A stretch of DNA of 44,480 nt from an uncultured Coriobacteriaceae bacterium (GCA_902777325.1 CACYTH010000025.1:1-44480), one strand, 5' to 3'; shown: positions 1-9,947, numbered from the stretch's first letter. Notes: generated from the letters alone by a model not told the origin. Numbers and translations are program-made.

Positions 1-10
1 TGAGAGTGCG

Positions 11-97
11 TGGTGCGGGCGAAAGGACTTGAACCTTCACGGGGTTGCCCCCATACGGACCTGAACCGTACGCGTCTGCCAATTCCGCCACGCCCGC
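11..97 (-). tRNA. tRNA-Leu (anticodon CAG)
   Basis: On the minus strand this folds as a class II tRNA of 87 nt with an encoded CCA end. The 7-bp acceptor stem is GCGGGCG/CGCCCGC. The anticodon stem TACGG/CCGTA holds the loop TTCAGGT, giving CAG. The variable arm is long, as expected for leucine, and the T-arm reads GGTTCAAGTCC. Any terminator lies outside the left edge. Confidence 0.95.
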
Positions 98-110
98 GTT
101 GCGATTTGTA

Positions 111-140
111 ATGATACTACTAACGGGTACACCTTTGCAA
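111..140 (-). promoter_or_regulatory. Promoter of tRNA-Leu
   Basis: Minus-strand -35 TTGCAA (135-140) and -10 TATCAT (111-116) are 18 bp apart. Transcription would start just upstream of the mature tRNA 5' end at 97. Seen as a motif match only. Confidence 0.55.
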
Positions 141-156
141 CTGGCAATTTCGACTT

Positions 157-182
157 TTGTCGCAGGGAATCTGCCGCGACAA
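157..182. promoter_or_regulatory. Inverted repeat between divergent promoters
   Basis: Arms TTGTCGC (157-163) and GCGACAA (176-182) are perfect complements around a 12-nt centre. The centre can form an alternative GCAG/CTGC stem. The element lies between the tRNA-Leu promoter and the kinase operon, so it could be an operator. No function is shown. Confidence 0.35.
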
Positions 183-216
183 CCCTGTAAATCATGCCAA
201 ACGACCCCGTACCCGC

Positions 217-245
217 GTATCAATCGCCCGCAAGAGGGGTACACT
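217..245 (+). promoter_or_regulatory. Possible promoter of the kinase/cell-wall operon
   Basis: A -10-like TACACT (240-245) lies about 57 bp before the ATG at 303, with a poor -35 (GTATCA, 217-222) at 17 bp spacing. It is the best candidate in the 200-bp gap, but weak. Confidence 0.3.
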
Positions 246-302
246 AACTTCCAGCAAACGACCACCGCCAAACGCAGCTCAAACAACAACGCAGGAAGGT
301 CC

Positions 303-2060
303 ATGGCAGACTCTCGTCCTCTCGTCCACAACCAGGCAGTTGCCTTGGAGTCGCGTCCCTACAGCGACGTGATTCTCAACCGCTACCGCATCATGGAATC
401 ATGCGGGACGGGTGGCTTTGGCACGGTCCTCACCTGCTGGGACACGCGCCTCCAGCGCCGCGTGGCCATCAAGCGCCTGCCGCTGACCGGCACCAACCCC
501 ACCTCAACCCTGCAGGAGGCCCTCGCGGAGGCTCGCACCTCCAGCATGCTCGCCCACCCCAACATCATCACGGTCTTCGACTTCGAGGTGGAGGGGCCCT
601 ACGCCTATCTGGTCATGGAGTACGTTGACGGCATGACCCTGGCCGAGCTGCTTGCACGCGTGGAGGGCGGCGTCCTTACGGGCGACGAGACCGCCTGCCT
701 GGTGCAGTCTGTGGCCGCTGCGTTGGGGTTTGCGCACGAAAACGGTGTCCTGCACATGGACATCAAGCCCACCAACATCATGATCGACCGCACGGGCGTC
801 GTGAAGCTCTGCGACTTTGGCATGGCTACGCTCGCATCCGCTGCCGGCTACGGCGGCGCCCGCGGCGGCACCGTTGGCTACATGCCCCCCGAGCAGATCG
901 AGGGCGGCGTGGTGGACGAGCGCAGCGACATCTTCTCGCTGGCCGTGGTCACCTGGCAGGCCCTGCTGGGCTTCTGCCCCTTTGCCGCGCCAACTGCCGA
1001 GCGCTCCCTCGCACTTATCGAGAAGGGCCCCGGCAAGCCCTCCAAGTTTGACCCGACCCTTGCGGGCATGGCGGAGGAGGCGCTGCTTGGCGCCTTGGCC
1101 GCAAGCCCGCAGGCTCGCATACCATCGGTCGAGACGCTCGCAAAAGAGCTGGTATTTGCCCTAGGTGACCCTGTTGCTGGCGCAACGTCGCTCTGCGGCC
1201 TGGTGTCGCAGGTTCCCGAGAACGCCTCTGCCGACCCTGACGACTGGGAAGGCGAGCGCCTGCCCCTCGCCGTCAGCCACCCCTGGGTGCCCTCCGCGTT
1301 CGTGCGCGCCGCATCCGCTGCGGCAACGCTCTACCTTGCCTGGTCGCTGGTGCCGGTTCTTCTCGCCAGCCAAGGCGAGACCGTTATGCTGGCCGTAACT
1401 GCCGCCTGCGGCGCGTTGGCCGCCCTCTGGCCTCCCATGGGCTCCGCGCTCGTGCTTGCCGGGCTCTGTGCGGCCATTGCCATCCAGGCAAGGGCCGCCG
1501 CGTCGCTCCTGCTGGCCATCGTGCTGGGCGTGGCCGCCATCCTGTGGTGGGCAGGTTGCGCCACCCGCTCGAGGCTTGCCACGCTCTCCCTGCTGACACC
1601 CGCCTGCGTCGGATCGCCGCTCGCAGGCGTCGCCATCGCCGGCACCGCGCTCTCCCCCGTAGCAGCACTCGCCACGGGTTGCGTCTCGTGGTTTGTCGGC
1701 AAGTTCTGGCCACAGGCCACCGCAGCGCACTTTGCGTTGGACGGCCTCGTCGACGCCATTCTCCTTCCGCTGGCAACAGGACCCGCAGGCATTTCGCTTG
1801 CCGGGTGCGCAGCTGCCGCGGCGCTCTGCGCGGCGCTCACCCGACACAAGCCTTCGGTGGGCTTCGCCGTTGCCGGCCAGATCGTCGGTTGCGTCACGCT
1901 TGTCGGCTTTCAGCTGGTATCCGCACGCGTGGAGAATGGCGGCATATGGGTAGACCCATCGTGGGCTAATACGGGCATTGCGGTACTCTGTAGTGTGCTT
2001 GTATGCATCGCATGCATCCTTCATGGGCCCCGCGAGGAGAGTCTTGAGAGTGAGGACTGA
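303..2060 (+). CDS. Ser/Thr protein kinase with polytopic membrane domain (non-RD)
   Basis: A Hanks-type kinase of 585 aa. The kinase domain covers about residues 25-290: glycine loop GTGGFGTV near 36, catalytic lysine K57 (VAIK), catalytic loop HMDIKPTN (H151-M152-D153), DFG at 171-173, then a PPE motif. The usual HRD arginine is Met, so this is a non-RD kinase and may not need activation-loop phosphorylation. From about residue 330 the protein is a run of roughly eight Ala/Leu/Val-rich membrane segments, unlike the single helix of PknA or PknB, and it has no PASTA domain. The ATG at 303 is chosen because AGGAAGG lies just upstream; longer in-frame versions would run into the tRNA. It leads the operon, 1 nt before fhaA, in the place of PknA in other actinobacteria. 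Its substrates are unknown. Confidence 0.9.
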   Translation: MADSRPLVHNQAVALESRPYSDVILNRYRIMESCGTGGFGTVLTCWDTRLQRRVAIKRLPLTGTNPTSTLQEALAEARTSSMLAHPNIITVFDFEVEGPYAYLVMEYVDGMTLAELLARVEGGVLTGDETACLVQSVAAALGFAHENGVLHMDIKPTNIMIDRTGVVKLCDFGMATLASAAGYGGARGGTVGYMPPEQIEGGVVDERSDIFSLAVVTWQALLGFCPFAAPTAERSLALIEKGPGKPSKFDPTLAGMAEEALLGALAASPQARIPSVETLAKELVFALGDPVAGATSLCGLVSQVPENASADPDDWEGERLPLAVSHPWVPSAFVRAASAAATLYLAWSLVPVLLASQGETVMLAVTAACGALAALWPPMGSALVLAGLCAAIAIQARAAASLLLAIVLGVAAILWWAGCATRSRLATLSLLTPACVGSPLAGVAIAGTALSPVAALATGCVSWFVGKFWPQATAAHFALDGLVDAILLPLATGPAGISLAGCAAAAALCAALTRHKPSVGFAVAGQIVGCVTLVGFQLVSARVENGGIWVDPSWANTGIAVLCSVLVCIACILHGPREESLESED

Positions 2061-2061
2061 C

Positions 2062-3186
2062 ATGAACATGTTCAAGGCGTTCGAGAGCCGCGTCGCAACG
2101 GCCTTTGGTGCCTCCCAACAGGGCATCACCATGCCTTTTTCCTTTAGAAAGCTTGCCAAGCGCGCCGCGCGCGAGATGGAGCAGGAGACCTACATCGTCG
2201 ACGGCGTCAACACCGCGCCCGCGCTGATCACCATCCTCGTCTCGGCTGACGACGACGCAATCATCAAGCCCGTGTACCCCGAGCTCTCCAGCGAGGTCGC
2301 AGACCTCATCGAGGCCGAGGCGGCGCGCAAGGGCTACGTCTTCGTCGGCAAGCCGCTGGCGCGCTTTATGGTCGACTCGTCGCTGCGCCGCGGCCGCTTT
2401 GCCGTGTTTGCCAACAACGTCGACGCGCTCACCCTCGAGAAGCTTCGCGAGGAGGAGGAGTCCTTCCTCGGTGGCTTCGATGCCTTTGGTGGCGCCGCCT
2501 CCAGCCAGGTGGTTCCCCTGCCGGAGGTCGAGCCCGCCGTTGAGGCCGTCGACGACATCCCCGTGGTCGAGCACGCCATCAGCGACGACTCCTCCGCAGG
2601 CCTCAACGTGCTTCCCGCCGACTTCGTCGACGAGCAGCTCAATCAGGTGAGCGCGCCGAGCCCCGTGTCGGTGCCCGAGCCGCTCTCGCTGGCAGACGCC
2701 CTCCCCGAGGTCGTCGACGTCGAGGCCAACCCCATCGTGACCCCGATGCCCGAGGTCGCGGGCAAGCAGGTCCCCGTGGTTCCCGAGGTCAACGCGGCAC
2801 CCGCAGAGATTGCGGTGCCCGATGTCAGGCGCCACAGCACGCCCAACACGCAGGACTCCACCGTCGGCGTCGCCCCGCTGCCGGTGGTCGAGAAGGATCC
2901 GGTCACCTGCCTGCTCATCGACCGCCAGAGTGGCCGCACCTACATCGGCACGGCGCCGGAGACCACCATTGGTCGCGAGCGTCTCCAGGGCAGCATCGTG
3001 CTGCACGACCCCAACGTGTCGCGCAAGCATGCAAAGCTCACCTACGACGGGCGCACCTGGCGCATCCATGACCTCGGTTCCACCAACGGCACCCTGGTCA
3101 ACGATGTCGACATCGACTCCTGCATCCTGCGCGACGGTGACCTCATCACCGTCGGCCTGCTGAACCTCGAGTTCAGGGAGTCATAG
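2062..3186 (+). CDS. fhaA: FHA domain protein FhaA-like (DUF3662 + FHA)
   Basis: A cytoplasmic protein of 374 aa. Residues 1 to about 115 resemble the DUF3662 domain found at the start of actinobacterial FhaA. A long Pro/Glu/Val-rich linker follows, then a C-terminal FHA domain from about 285 with the hallmark TIGRE, SRKHAKL and LGSTNGT motifs that bind phosphothreonine. In mycobacteria FhaA binds phosphorylated cell-wall proteins such as the MviN/MurJ pseudokinase; the same role here is inference. The ATG at 2062 follows GTGAGG and sits 1 nt after the kinase stop, which indicates translational coupling. Next to two kinases and a phosphatase it would read out their phosphorylation state. Confidence 0.88.
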   Translation: MNMFKAFESRVATAFGASQQGITMPFSFRKLAKRAAREMEQETYIVDGVNTAPALITILVSADDDAIIKPVYPELSSEVADLIEAEAARKGYVFVGKPLARFMVDSSLRRGRFAVFANNVDALTLEKLREEEESFLGGFDAFGGAASSQVVPLPEVEPAVEAVDDIPVVEHAISDDSSAGLNVLPADFVDEQLNQVSAPSPVSVPEPLSLADALPEVVDVEANPIVTPMPEVAGKQVPVVPEVNAAPAEIAVPDVRRHSTPNTQDSTVGVAPLPVVEKDPVTCLLIDRQSGRTYIGTAPETTIGRERLQGSIVLHDPNVSRKHAKLTYDGRTWRIHDLGSTNGTLVNDVDIDSCILRDGDLITVGLLNLEFRES

Positions 3187-3187
3187 C

Positions 3188-3601
3188 ATGGTCGATCTCG
3201 TCCTGTTTGCAGGGCGCATCTTGCTGGTGGCCCTTCTCTACGTGTTTCTCTTCGCAACGATGAGGACCGGCATTGGCCTGGTCCGCGGCCAGCGCCGCGA
3301 CGCCGCCATCTGGTCCGTCGACGTGGAAAAGGGCAGCAGGACCCTGCGCGGCCTGCATGTCGACATCCTCGGGCCCGTGGTCATCGGCCGCTCGCCCTCG
3401 TCGGACATCGTCATCGGCGAGCCCTACGTCTCGGCCGCGCACGCCCGCTTTACGCTGCAGGGCCCCGCGCTGGTGCTCGAGGACCTTGGCTCCACCAACG
3501 GCACGCTGGTCAACGGCCATCCCATCGGACAGCCCGTCACGCTTCGCGATGGCGACGAGGTGCAGGTTGGTGACGCCGTCATGAGGGTGAGCCGTCGATG
3601 A
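3188..3601 (+). CDS. fhaB: Membrane-anchored FHA domain protein FhaB-like
   Basis: A protein of 137 aa with an N-terminal membrane helix (about residues 4-25) and a cytoplasmic FHA domain from about 50 to the end (VIGRSPSSDIVI, LGSTNGTLVNG). Matches FhaB/FipA in size and order, a division-site adaptor in mycobacteria. The usual SxRHA motif reads VSAAHARF, so the phosphate-contacting Arg is replaced by Ala and phosphopeptide affinity may differ. It begins 1 nt after fhaA. Its stop overlaps the next start as ATGA. Confidence 0.88.
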   Translation: MVDLVLFAGRILLVALLYVFLFATMRTGIGLVRGQRRDAAIWSVDVEKGSRTLRGLHVDILGPVVIGRSPSSDIVIGEPYVSAAHARFTLQGPALVLEDLGSTNGTLVNGHPIGQPVTLRDGDEVQVGDAVMRVSRR

Positions 3602-4878
3602 GCAGCTTGCCTTGGCATAGGCTCTCTCGCACCAAGAGCACGCCCTCGCCCGCCAGCCAGAGTCCCGTGAACAGCCCCGGCCACGATGATCCGCAGATCA
3701 CCGAGGGTGCGGGGGCTCAGGTTCGCAGCGGCGCCACCAGCAACATCAGCTGGGCCGCGCGCACCGACGTGGGCCTGGTCCGCAGCCACAACGAGGACTC
3801 CTTCCTCGCGCAGGCCCCCACCTTTGCCGTCAGTGACGGCATGGGCGGTCATGCCGCGGGCGAGGTCGCAAGCGCCATAGCCGTCACCACCATTGCCGAG
3901 CACGCCCCCTCCCACGCCGACGACCTTCTCCTGGGCGCGGCGATCGAGATTGCCAACACCGCAGTCATGGAGGGCGCGGCCACCGGCAAGGGCAAGATGG
4001 GCATGGGCTGCACCGCCTCCGCCGTCTGCATCGAGCAGAACAAGATGGCCGTCGCCCACGTTGGCGACTCGCGCGTCTACCTGCTGCATAACGGCGCGCT
4101 CGTGCGCCTGACGCACGACCACTCGTACGTGGAGGAGCTCGTCGACGCAGGCGAGATCACCGCCGACGAGGCGCGCGTGCACCCCTCGCGCTCGGTCATC
4201 ACCCGCGCGCTGGGCTCCGACCCCGACATGTACGCGGACCACTTCACCATTGACGTCTTTGCTGGCGATCGTGTGATCATCTGCTCTGATGGCCTGTCGT
4301 CCATGGTCGAGGACTCGCAGATCGAGGCGATTGCCGTCTCCTCGGCAACGGCCCAGGCTGCCGTAGACAACCTGGTGGCCGCCGCGCTTCAGGAGGGCGG
4401 CAGCGACAACGTGACCGTCGTGGTCGTTGACATCACCGACGACGGCATCATCGACCAGCACCGCAGGCGCTACCTCACCCGCTTTGGGCTCATCGGCGCC
4501 CTTATCGTGGGCATCGTCGCCGCGCTCTTTGTGGCGGCAAGCCTGTTTGTCAGCCATTCGTGGTACGTGGGCGTAAACGGCGACACCGTCGCCATCTATC
4601 ACGGCGTCAACGCATCGCTGTTCGGCCACGACCTCTACGCCCTGTCGCAGTCCACAACGGTCCAGCTCAGCGACCTGCCCGAGGCAACTCGGTCCAACCT
4701 GCAAAATGGCGTTGTCGTAGCCAGCGAGCGGGAGGCAGAGGCAACCATCGAGAGCTACCGCGAGCAGATTGCCGCCGACAAGGCGCATGCCCAGCAGGTG
4801 GCGGACAAGTCCACGGCCGGCACGGAGACCTCCACGGCCAACCCCGCCGTCCCCACCAACACCGAGGGAGGCGATTAG
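3598..4878 (+). CDS. pstP: PP2C-family Ser/Thr phosphatase, PstP-like
   Basis: A membrane phosphatase of 426 aa that would reverse the phosphorylation made by the two operon kinases. After a low-complexity N-terminal stretch of about 50 residues, the PP2C fold starts at about residue 55. Metal-binding motifs are visible: [34 protein letters not shown] and [12 protein letters not shown] membrane helix lies at about 300-320 ([19 protein letters not shown]), followed by an external tail of about 105 residues. PstP of other actinobacteria has the same layout. The start overlaps the fhaB stop by 4 nt, and the gene ends 1 nt before the SEDS-PBP gene. Confidence 0.92.
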   Translation: MSSLPWHRLSRTKSTPSPASQSPVNSPGHDDPQITEGAGAQVRSGATSNISWAARTDVGLVRSHNEDSFLAQAPTFAVSDGMGGHAAGEVASAIAVTTIAEHAPSHADDLLLGAAIEIANTAVMEGAATGKGKMGMGCTASAVCIEQNKMAVAHVGDSRVYLLHNGALVRLTHDHSYVEELVDAGEITADEARVHPSRSVITRALGSDPDMYADHFTIDVFAGDRVIICSDGLSSMVEDSQIEAIAVSSATAQAAVDNLVAAALQEGGSDNVTVVVVDITDDGIIDQHRRRYLTRFGLIGALIVGIVAALFVAASLFVSHSWYVGVNGDTVAIYHGVNASLFGHDLYALSQSTTVQLSDLPEATRSNLQNGVVVASEREAEATIESYREQIAADKAHAQQVADKSTAGTETSTANPAVPTNTEGGD

Positions 4879-4879
4879 C

Positions 4880-7753
4880 ATGGCTCTGCGTGAGGCAAAC
4901 ACCCGCCGCGGTACCGAGCTCGTTCTGCTGCTCGTAGCCGCGCTGCCCGTCACCCTGCTCTACGCAATGTATGTCATCAACATGCACGTAGAGCTCTCGC
5001 TCTCGTCGCTTGCGGTACCGCTGGGGCTCTTTGCGGCCTTCACCGTCGCCCACCTTGCCATTCGCCGCCTGGCGCCTGGAGCCGACCCGGCCATCCTGCC
5101 GGTCGTGTTCCTGCTCTCGGGCATTGGCATCGCCTTTGTCACGCGCCTGGCGCCGAGCCTGGCCGTCAACCAGGTGATCTGGCTCTTCATCTCCGTGGGC
5201 GCACTCGTGGCGACGCTGGCGTTTGTCCCGAGCCTCGAGGAGCTTGCCGACTACAAGTACGTGCTGGGCGCCGCCGGCGTGTTTCTGCTGCTTCTGCCCA
5301 TGGTGTTCGGTACCGAGATCGGCGGCGCCAAGCTGTGGCTCAGGATCGGTCCCCTCACCTTCCAGCCCGGCGAGCTGGCCAAGATCTGCATCGCGCTCTT
5401 CCTGGCCTCCTATCTCGCCGAGAACCGCGAGATGCTCTCCGCCTCCATGCGGCAGGTCGGGCCTCTGGCGTTTCCGCGCCCCCGCATGCTCTTCCCCATG
5501 GTCGTGATGTGGGGCCTCTCGCTCCTTGTCGTGGTCTTCGAGCGCGACCTGGGCAGCGCCCTTCTCTTCTTTACCTTCTTCGTGATCATGCTCTACGTCT
5601 GCACGGGCCGTGTGAGCTACGTCATCGTGTCCCTGGCGCTCCTCGCCGTGGGCGGTGTATTGTGCTACAAGCTCTTCTCCCACGTGCAGGTTCGCGTGCA
5701 AACCTGGATTGATCCCTTTAAGGACGCATCGGGCGGCGGCTACCAGCTGGTTCAGTCGCTCTACTCGCTGGCCGACGGAGGCCTCGTGGGCTCCGGCATC
5801 GGAAAGGGTATGCCACGCCTCATCCCGGTTGTCGAGTCCGACTTCATCTTCTCTGCCATTGGAGAAGAGATGGGCTTGCTTGGCGCATCCGCCGTACTCA
5901 TCGGCTACATGCTGTTTGCCGTCCGCGGTCTGACCACCGCGGCCCGCGCCAAGTCCGACGTGGCGGCCTTCTCCGCCGTCGGTCTGACATCAGCCATCAC
6001 GGTGCAGGCGTTCCTCATCGTGGCCGGCGTCACCAAGCTGCTCCCGCTGACGGGCGTCACCCTGCCCTTCATGAGCCAGGGCGGCAGCTCGCTGCTCGCC
6101 AGCTTCATCATCGTCGGCCTGCTATTGCGCGCCGGTGACGAGGGCACGGGCCACGAGAGCCTCATGGAGATGGCGCCCGCCGCCATGATCGGCCCCAGCA
6201 CCACCGCCGCCCCCGGCGAGGGCGTGCGCGTCTCCCAGGTGCTGCATGGCAGCCACGTGCGTGGCCGCTATGGCATGCTCACCCCCGAGTCGGGCATTCT
6301 GGGTCGTGTCGCCCTGGGCAACCGCCTCACGGTGCTAGTCACGGCTTTCACCGTCGGCTTTGCGCTGCTCATTGCCAACCTCACCTACATCCAAGTGGTC
6401 CAGGCAGAGGAGTATCAGCAGAGGCCCAACAACAATCACACGATGGCCCGCAGTGCTCACGTTGAGCGTGGCGCAATCATCACCTATGACGGTGTGACCC
6501 TCGCGCAGTCCGTGCAGCAGGACGACGGCACATACGTGCGCACCTACCCGCAGGGCTCGCTGGCGTCCCACACCGTGGGCTATGTCTCCACAAAGTACGG
6601 CGCAAGCGGGATCGAGCTCACCATGAACGAGCGCCTCACGGGCCATGCTGACTACTCCAACTGGACCAACGCGCTCTACTCGATGGCTGGTATCAAGGTG
6701 CCCGGCTCCTCGGTCGTGCTCACTATCAACTCGCAGATGCAGATGGCCTGCGAGGCTGCGCTCGAGGGCTATACGGGTGCTATCGTAGTGCTTGACCCCT
6801 CGACGGGCGCCGTGCTTGCAAAGGCATCCTCGCCCACGTATTCCAACGACAACGTGGCGGCGCTCATCGAGTCCACCGACGGGGGCAGCTCCCTGCTCGA
6901 CCGTACGGTCTCGGCGCGCTACGCCCCCGGCTCAACATTCAAGGTGTTGACACTGGCAGCCGCCCTCGACGCGGGCGTGGCCAAGCTCGACGCGCAGTAC
7001 AAGGCGCCTGCCAGCATCGACATTGGCAATGCTGCCGTCACCAACATCCACGACGAAGCCTGGGAGTCGCTCAGCCTCAAGGAGGCGCTCGCCTACTCCG
7101 CCAACACCGTGTATGGCCAGGTGGGCACCCAGCTTGGGGCGTCCACGCTCGTCAGCTACGCGCGCGCCTTTGGCTACGGCTCCGATGGCATCGGCCAGGA
7201 CTTCTCCACCCATGCCTCGCTCATGCCCGAGCCCTCCGAGATGACGGAGTGGGAGCTGGCTTGGGCGGCATGCGGCCAGCCCGTCGGCGAGCACGAGAGC
7301 CCCGCCGGCCCGCAGACCACCGTCATGCAGAACGCGGTCATGGTTGCCGCCATAGCCAACGGTGGCATTGCCATGAACCCCTATGTCGTAGACCACATTC
7401 TCTCGCCCGAAGGCGCAACCGTCTCCACCGCGCAGCCGCGCGCCATTGGCCAGCCCGTCTCGGCTCAGGCAGCCGAGAGCGTCAAGGAGGCCATGGCAGC
7501 GGTCGTCGAGGAGGGCACGGGCACCGCGGCACAGATCGATGGCGTTCGCGTTGCTGGCAAGACCGGCACCGCTGAGACCAGCGGAACCACGGCCAACTCG
7601 CTGTTCGTGGGCTTTGCGCCCTACGACCAGCCCACGCTGGCCATCTCGATCTGCATCGAGGGCTCCGAGAGCACAGAGGTAAACGGCACGGCAACGCGCA
7701 TCGCGGGACAGGTTCTGGCAACTTGTCTCAACATCCAGACATGGGGAGGCTGA
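4880..7753 (+). CDS. Fused SEDS (RodA/FtsW) glycosyltransferase and class B penicillin-binding protein
   Basis: One uninterrupted reading frame of 957 aa joins two enzymes usually encoded by adjacent genes (rodA and pbpA). Residues 1 to about 430 are a polytopic SEDS protein that polymerises lipid II into glycan. The conserved acidic residue is visible as D321 in [12 protein letters not shown], followed by the typical [12 protein letters not shown] linker of about 50 residues leads to the PBP membrane helix (about 482-503). The transpeptidase has all three motifs: STFK (nucleophile S685, K688), SAN (740-742) and KTG (894-896). The ATG at 4880 follows the phosphatase stop by 1 nt. Fusion fixes a 1:1 ratio of polymerase and crosslinker. 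An 81-nt gap separates it from pknB. Confidence 0.93.
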   Translation: MALREANTRRGTELVLLLVAALPVTLLYAMYVINMHVELSLSSLAVPLGLFAAFTVAHLAIRRLAPGADPAILPVVFLLSGIGIAFVTRLAPSLAVNQVIWLFISVGALVATLAFVPSLEELADYKYVLGAAGVFLLLLPMVFGTEIGGAKLWLRIGPLTFQPGELAKICIALFLASYLAENREMLSASMRQVGPLAFPRPRMLFPMVVMWGLSLLVVVFERDLGSALLFFTFFVIMLYVCTGRVSYVIVSLALLAVGGVLCYKLFSHVQVRVQTWIDPFKDASGGGYQLVQSLYSLADGGLVGSGIGKGMPRLIPVVESDFIFSAIGEEMGLLGASAVLIGYMLFAVRGLTTAARAKSDVAAFSAVGLTSAITVQAFLIVAGVTKLLPLTGVTLPFMSQGGSSLLASFIIVGLLLRAGDEGTGHESLMEMAPAAMIGPSTTAAPGEGVRVSQVLHGSHVRGRYGMLTPESGILGRVALGNRLTVLVTAFTVGFALLIANLTYIQVVQAEEYQQRPNNNHTMARSAHVERGAIITYDGVTLAQSVQQDDGTYVRTYPQGSLASHTVGYVSTKYGASGIELTMNERLTGHADYSNWTNALYSMAGIKVPGSSVVLTINSQMQMACEAALEGYTGAIVVLDPSTGAVLAKASSPTYSNDNVAALIESTDGGSSLLDRTVSARYAPGSTFKVLTLAAALDAGVAKLDAQYKAPASIDIGNAAVTNIHDEAWESLSLKEALAYSANTVYGQVGTQLGASTLVSYARAFGYGSDGIGQDFSTHASLMPEPSEMTEWELAWAACGQPVGEHESPAGPQTTVMQNAVMVAAIANGGIAMNPYVVDHILSPEGATVSTAQPRAIGQPVSAQAAESVKEAMAAVVEEGTGTAAQIDGVRVAGKTGTAETSGTTANSLFVGFAPYDQPTLAISICIEGSESTEVNGTATRIAGQVLATCLNIQTWGG

Positions 7754-7834
7754 TAGCGGTGAGACGCATTGGGGCAGCCCCAACCAGCAGTATGCAATAC
7801 CGTGGCACGGACACGGCAACGATGGGAGTACGTA

Positions 7835-9844
7835 ATGGCAGGTAAGGTTCTTGGCGGACGCTATACGGTCCAAGACAGAATCGGCACGGGTGGCATGGCC
7901 ATCGTGTACCGAGGCCTCGACGAGGTTCTCGGGCGCACGGTTGCCATCAAGACCATGCTGCCGCAATATGCCAACGATCCGTCCTTCGCGGCACGCTTCA
8001 AGCAGGAGGCGCAGGCGGCGGCTGCCATGAGCAGCCCGTACATCGTCAGCGTCTACGACTGGGGCAAGGACGAGGACACCTACTATATCGTCATGGAGTA
8101 CCTGCGCGGCACCGACCTCAAGAGCGGCATCCGCAAGCATGGTGCTCTGGACTGCAAAAAGGTGGCCCAGATCGGCTCGCAGATCGCGCAGGCGCTCTCG
8201 GTGGCGCACCGCCACGAGATCATCCACCGCGACATCAAGCCGCAGAACATCATGGTGCTGCGTGACGGCAACGTGAAGGTGATGGACTTTGGCATCGCTC
8301 GTGCCAAGAACAGCCACCTGACCACCGACAACTCGGTGCTGGGCACGGCACACTACGTCTCGCCCGAGCAGACGCAGGGCAAGGAGCTTGGCCCCACCAC
8401 CGACATCTACTCGCTCGGCATCGTCATGTACGAGGCTGCCACGGGCCGCGTGCCCTTTGAGGGCGACGACGCCATCACCGTCGCGCTCAAGCAGGTCAAC
8501 GAGCAGCCCCAGCCGCCCAGCCAGATCAATCCCAACGTGGACCCGTCGCTCGAGTCCATCATCCTCAAGTGCATGCAAAAGGACCCGGCAGCCCGCTTCC
8601 AGACGGCCGACGAGCTCTATCACGTGCTTCGTGACTACATGGCTGGCCGCATCCAGGCCGTCAATGCCGTCACGAGCGTCATGCCGGTTACCACCACCAC
8701 CCAGATCGGTGGGCAGACCACGCCCATCATCACCCCGGCAGACACCACGGGTGCCGGCGTCACGGGCCGCAAGGGCCGCACGGGCCGTCAGAAGCCCACG
8801 ACCGCCAAGGAGCTCGCGCGCCAGCAGGCCGAGGAGCGGGCACGCAAGGCACGCCGTAGGCGCACGCTCACCGTCATAGGCTTTGTCGCGCTTCTCGCCG
8901 CCGTCGCCGCAGCCGTCACGATGCTTCTTGGCAACATGAACACCATGCGTCAGGTGCCCAACCTGCTCAACTACACCCAGCAGGACGCCCTGACGGCCAT
9001 CGCGGACAGCAACTTCTTCGAGCGTGGCGAGGTCACGAGCGAGTACTCGAGCACCGTCGAGGAGGGCAGGGTCATCAGCCAGAACCCCGTTGCAGGCAAG
9101 AAGGCGGAGCGCGGGGCGAAGATCGACCTGGTCATCTCCAAGGGCGAGGAGCCCAAGGAGACGGTCGAGGTGCCCGACATCAAGAACAAGACGCCCAACG
9201 AGGCACAGCAGGCGCTTGCCGCCGTGGGCCTCAAGTACGAGAACGGCGATTCCGTCTACGATCCCGAGATCGAGGCAGGCAAGGTCGCCACGCAGAGTCC
9301 CAAGGCCGGCAGCTCCGCCAAGGAAGGCGACACCGTCACCTACCACCTCTCCAAGGGCAAGGAGACCGTCGAGGTGCCAAGCGTTGTGGGCGACTACGTG
9401 ACTTCTGCCCAGGCAACCCTCGAGGGCGCAGGCTTTGTGGTTGAGGTCGACTACGACTACAGCAACACCTACGACAAGGACGTCGTCATCGAGCAGTCCA
9501 AGACCGGCACCGCCGAGAAGGGCAGCACGATCAGGATCATCATCTCCATCGGCAAGGCTGACATCGAGGTTCCTGACGTCATGGGCTGGGGCCTCAGCGA
9601 CGCCAAAGGTTACCTCGAAGGCCAGGGCTGGTCGGTGAGCGTCTCCGAGCAGACCGACGACTCCGTGGCCGGCACGATCATCGGCCAGAGCCCCAGCGGC
9701 ACCATCTCGAGCGACTCCAGCAAGTCCATCTCGCTTACCGTGTCAAGTGGCCCAGCGCAGTCACAGACCTCTGAGGAGACGAGCACGGACGACAGCAGCG
9801 CCAGCAGCGAGGGCAACAAGACCTCTACGGACTCCGGCGCGTAA
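7835..9844 (+). CDS. pknB: PASTA-domain Ser/Thr kinase PknB-like
   Basis: A transmembrane kinase of 669 aa that senses peptidoglycan or lipid II outside the cell. Kinase domain about residues 8-270: GTGGMAIVYRG loop, K39 (VAIKTM), HRD at 131-133, DFG at 151-153, and the GTAHYVSPEQ activation segment. A basic juxtamembrane stretch precedes a single helix at about 345-367. Four PASTA repeats follow, each starting with a (V/E)VP motif (about 371, 445, 512 and 577), then a Ser/Thr/Asp-rich tail. The ATG at 7835 has GGGAG 6 nt upstream. The 81-nt gap before it holds a small hairpin (TTGGGG/CCCCAA, 7769-7783). This is the last gene of the operon and is followed by a strong terminator. Confidence 0.95.
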   Translation: MAGKVLGGRYTVQDRIGTGGMAIVYRGLDEVLGRTVAIKTMLPQYANDPSFAARFKQEAQAAAAMSSPYIVSVYDWGKDEDTYYIVMEYLRGTDLKSGIRKHGALDCKKVAQIGSQIAQALSVAHRHEIIHRDIKPQNIMVLRDGNVKVMDFGIARAKNSHLTTDNSVLGTAHYVSPEQTQGKELGPTTDIYSLGIVMYEAATGRVPFEGDDAITVALKQVNEQPQPPSQINPNVDPSLESIILKCMQKDPAARFQTADELYHVLRDYMAGRIQAVNAVTSVMPVTTTTQIGGQTTPIITPADTTGAGVTGRKGRTGRQKPTTAKELARQQAEERARKARRRRTLTVIGFVALLAAVAAAVTMLLGNMNTMRQVPNLLNYTQQDALTAIADSNFFERGEVTSEYSSTVEEGRVISQNPVAGKKAERGAKIDLVISKGEEPKETVEVPDIKNKTPNEAQQALAAVGLKYENGDSVYDPEIEAGKVATQSPKAGSSAKEGDTVTYHLSKGKETVEVPSVVGDYVTSAQATLEGAGFVVEVDYDYSNTYDKDVVIEQSKTGTAEKGSTIRIIISIGKADIEVPDVMGWGLSDAKGYLEGQGWSVSVSEQTDDSVAGTIIGQSPSGTISSDSSKSISLTVSSGPAQSQTSEETSTDDSSASSEGNKTSTDSGA

Positions 9845-9866
9845 AGGCTATTCCACTACCTGACCA

Positions 9867-9907
9867 GGCCCCCGAAGCACAAGAGCGTGCTTCGGGGGCC
9901 TTCTCTT
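9867..9907 (+). terminator. Terminator of the kinase/cell-wall operon
   Basis: A perfect 14-bp stem (9867-9880 with 9887-9900, sequence GGCCCCCGAAGCAC) with a 6-nt loop, followed by TTCTCTT. Confidence 0.9.
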
Positions 9908-9947
9908 ATACCTGCCCCCCCTGGGATAAACAGTGCCCATATGCGCG

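Noticed and set aside
45..302. An 86-codon N-terminal extension of the first kinase
   Set aside because: It starts inside the tRNA-Leu gene, its sequence looks random, and a good ribosome site precedes the ATG at 303.
6932..9346. An 804-codon open frame antisense to the SEDS-PBP and pknB genes
   Set aside because: Both sense genes have clear motifs; long antisense frames are expected at high GC, and the product has no recognisable domain.
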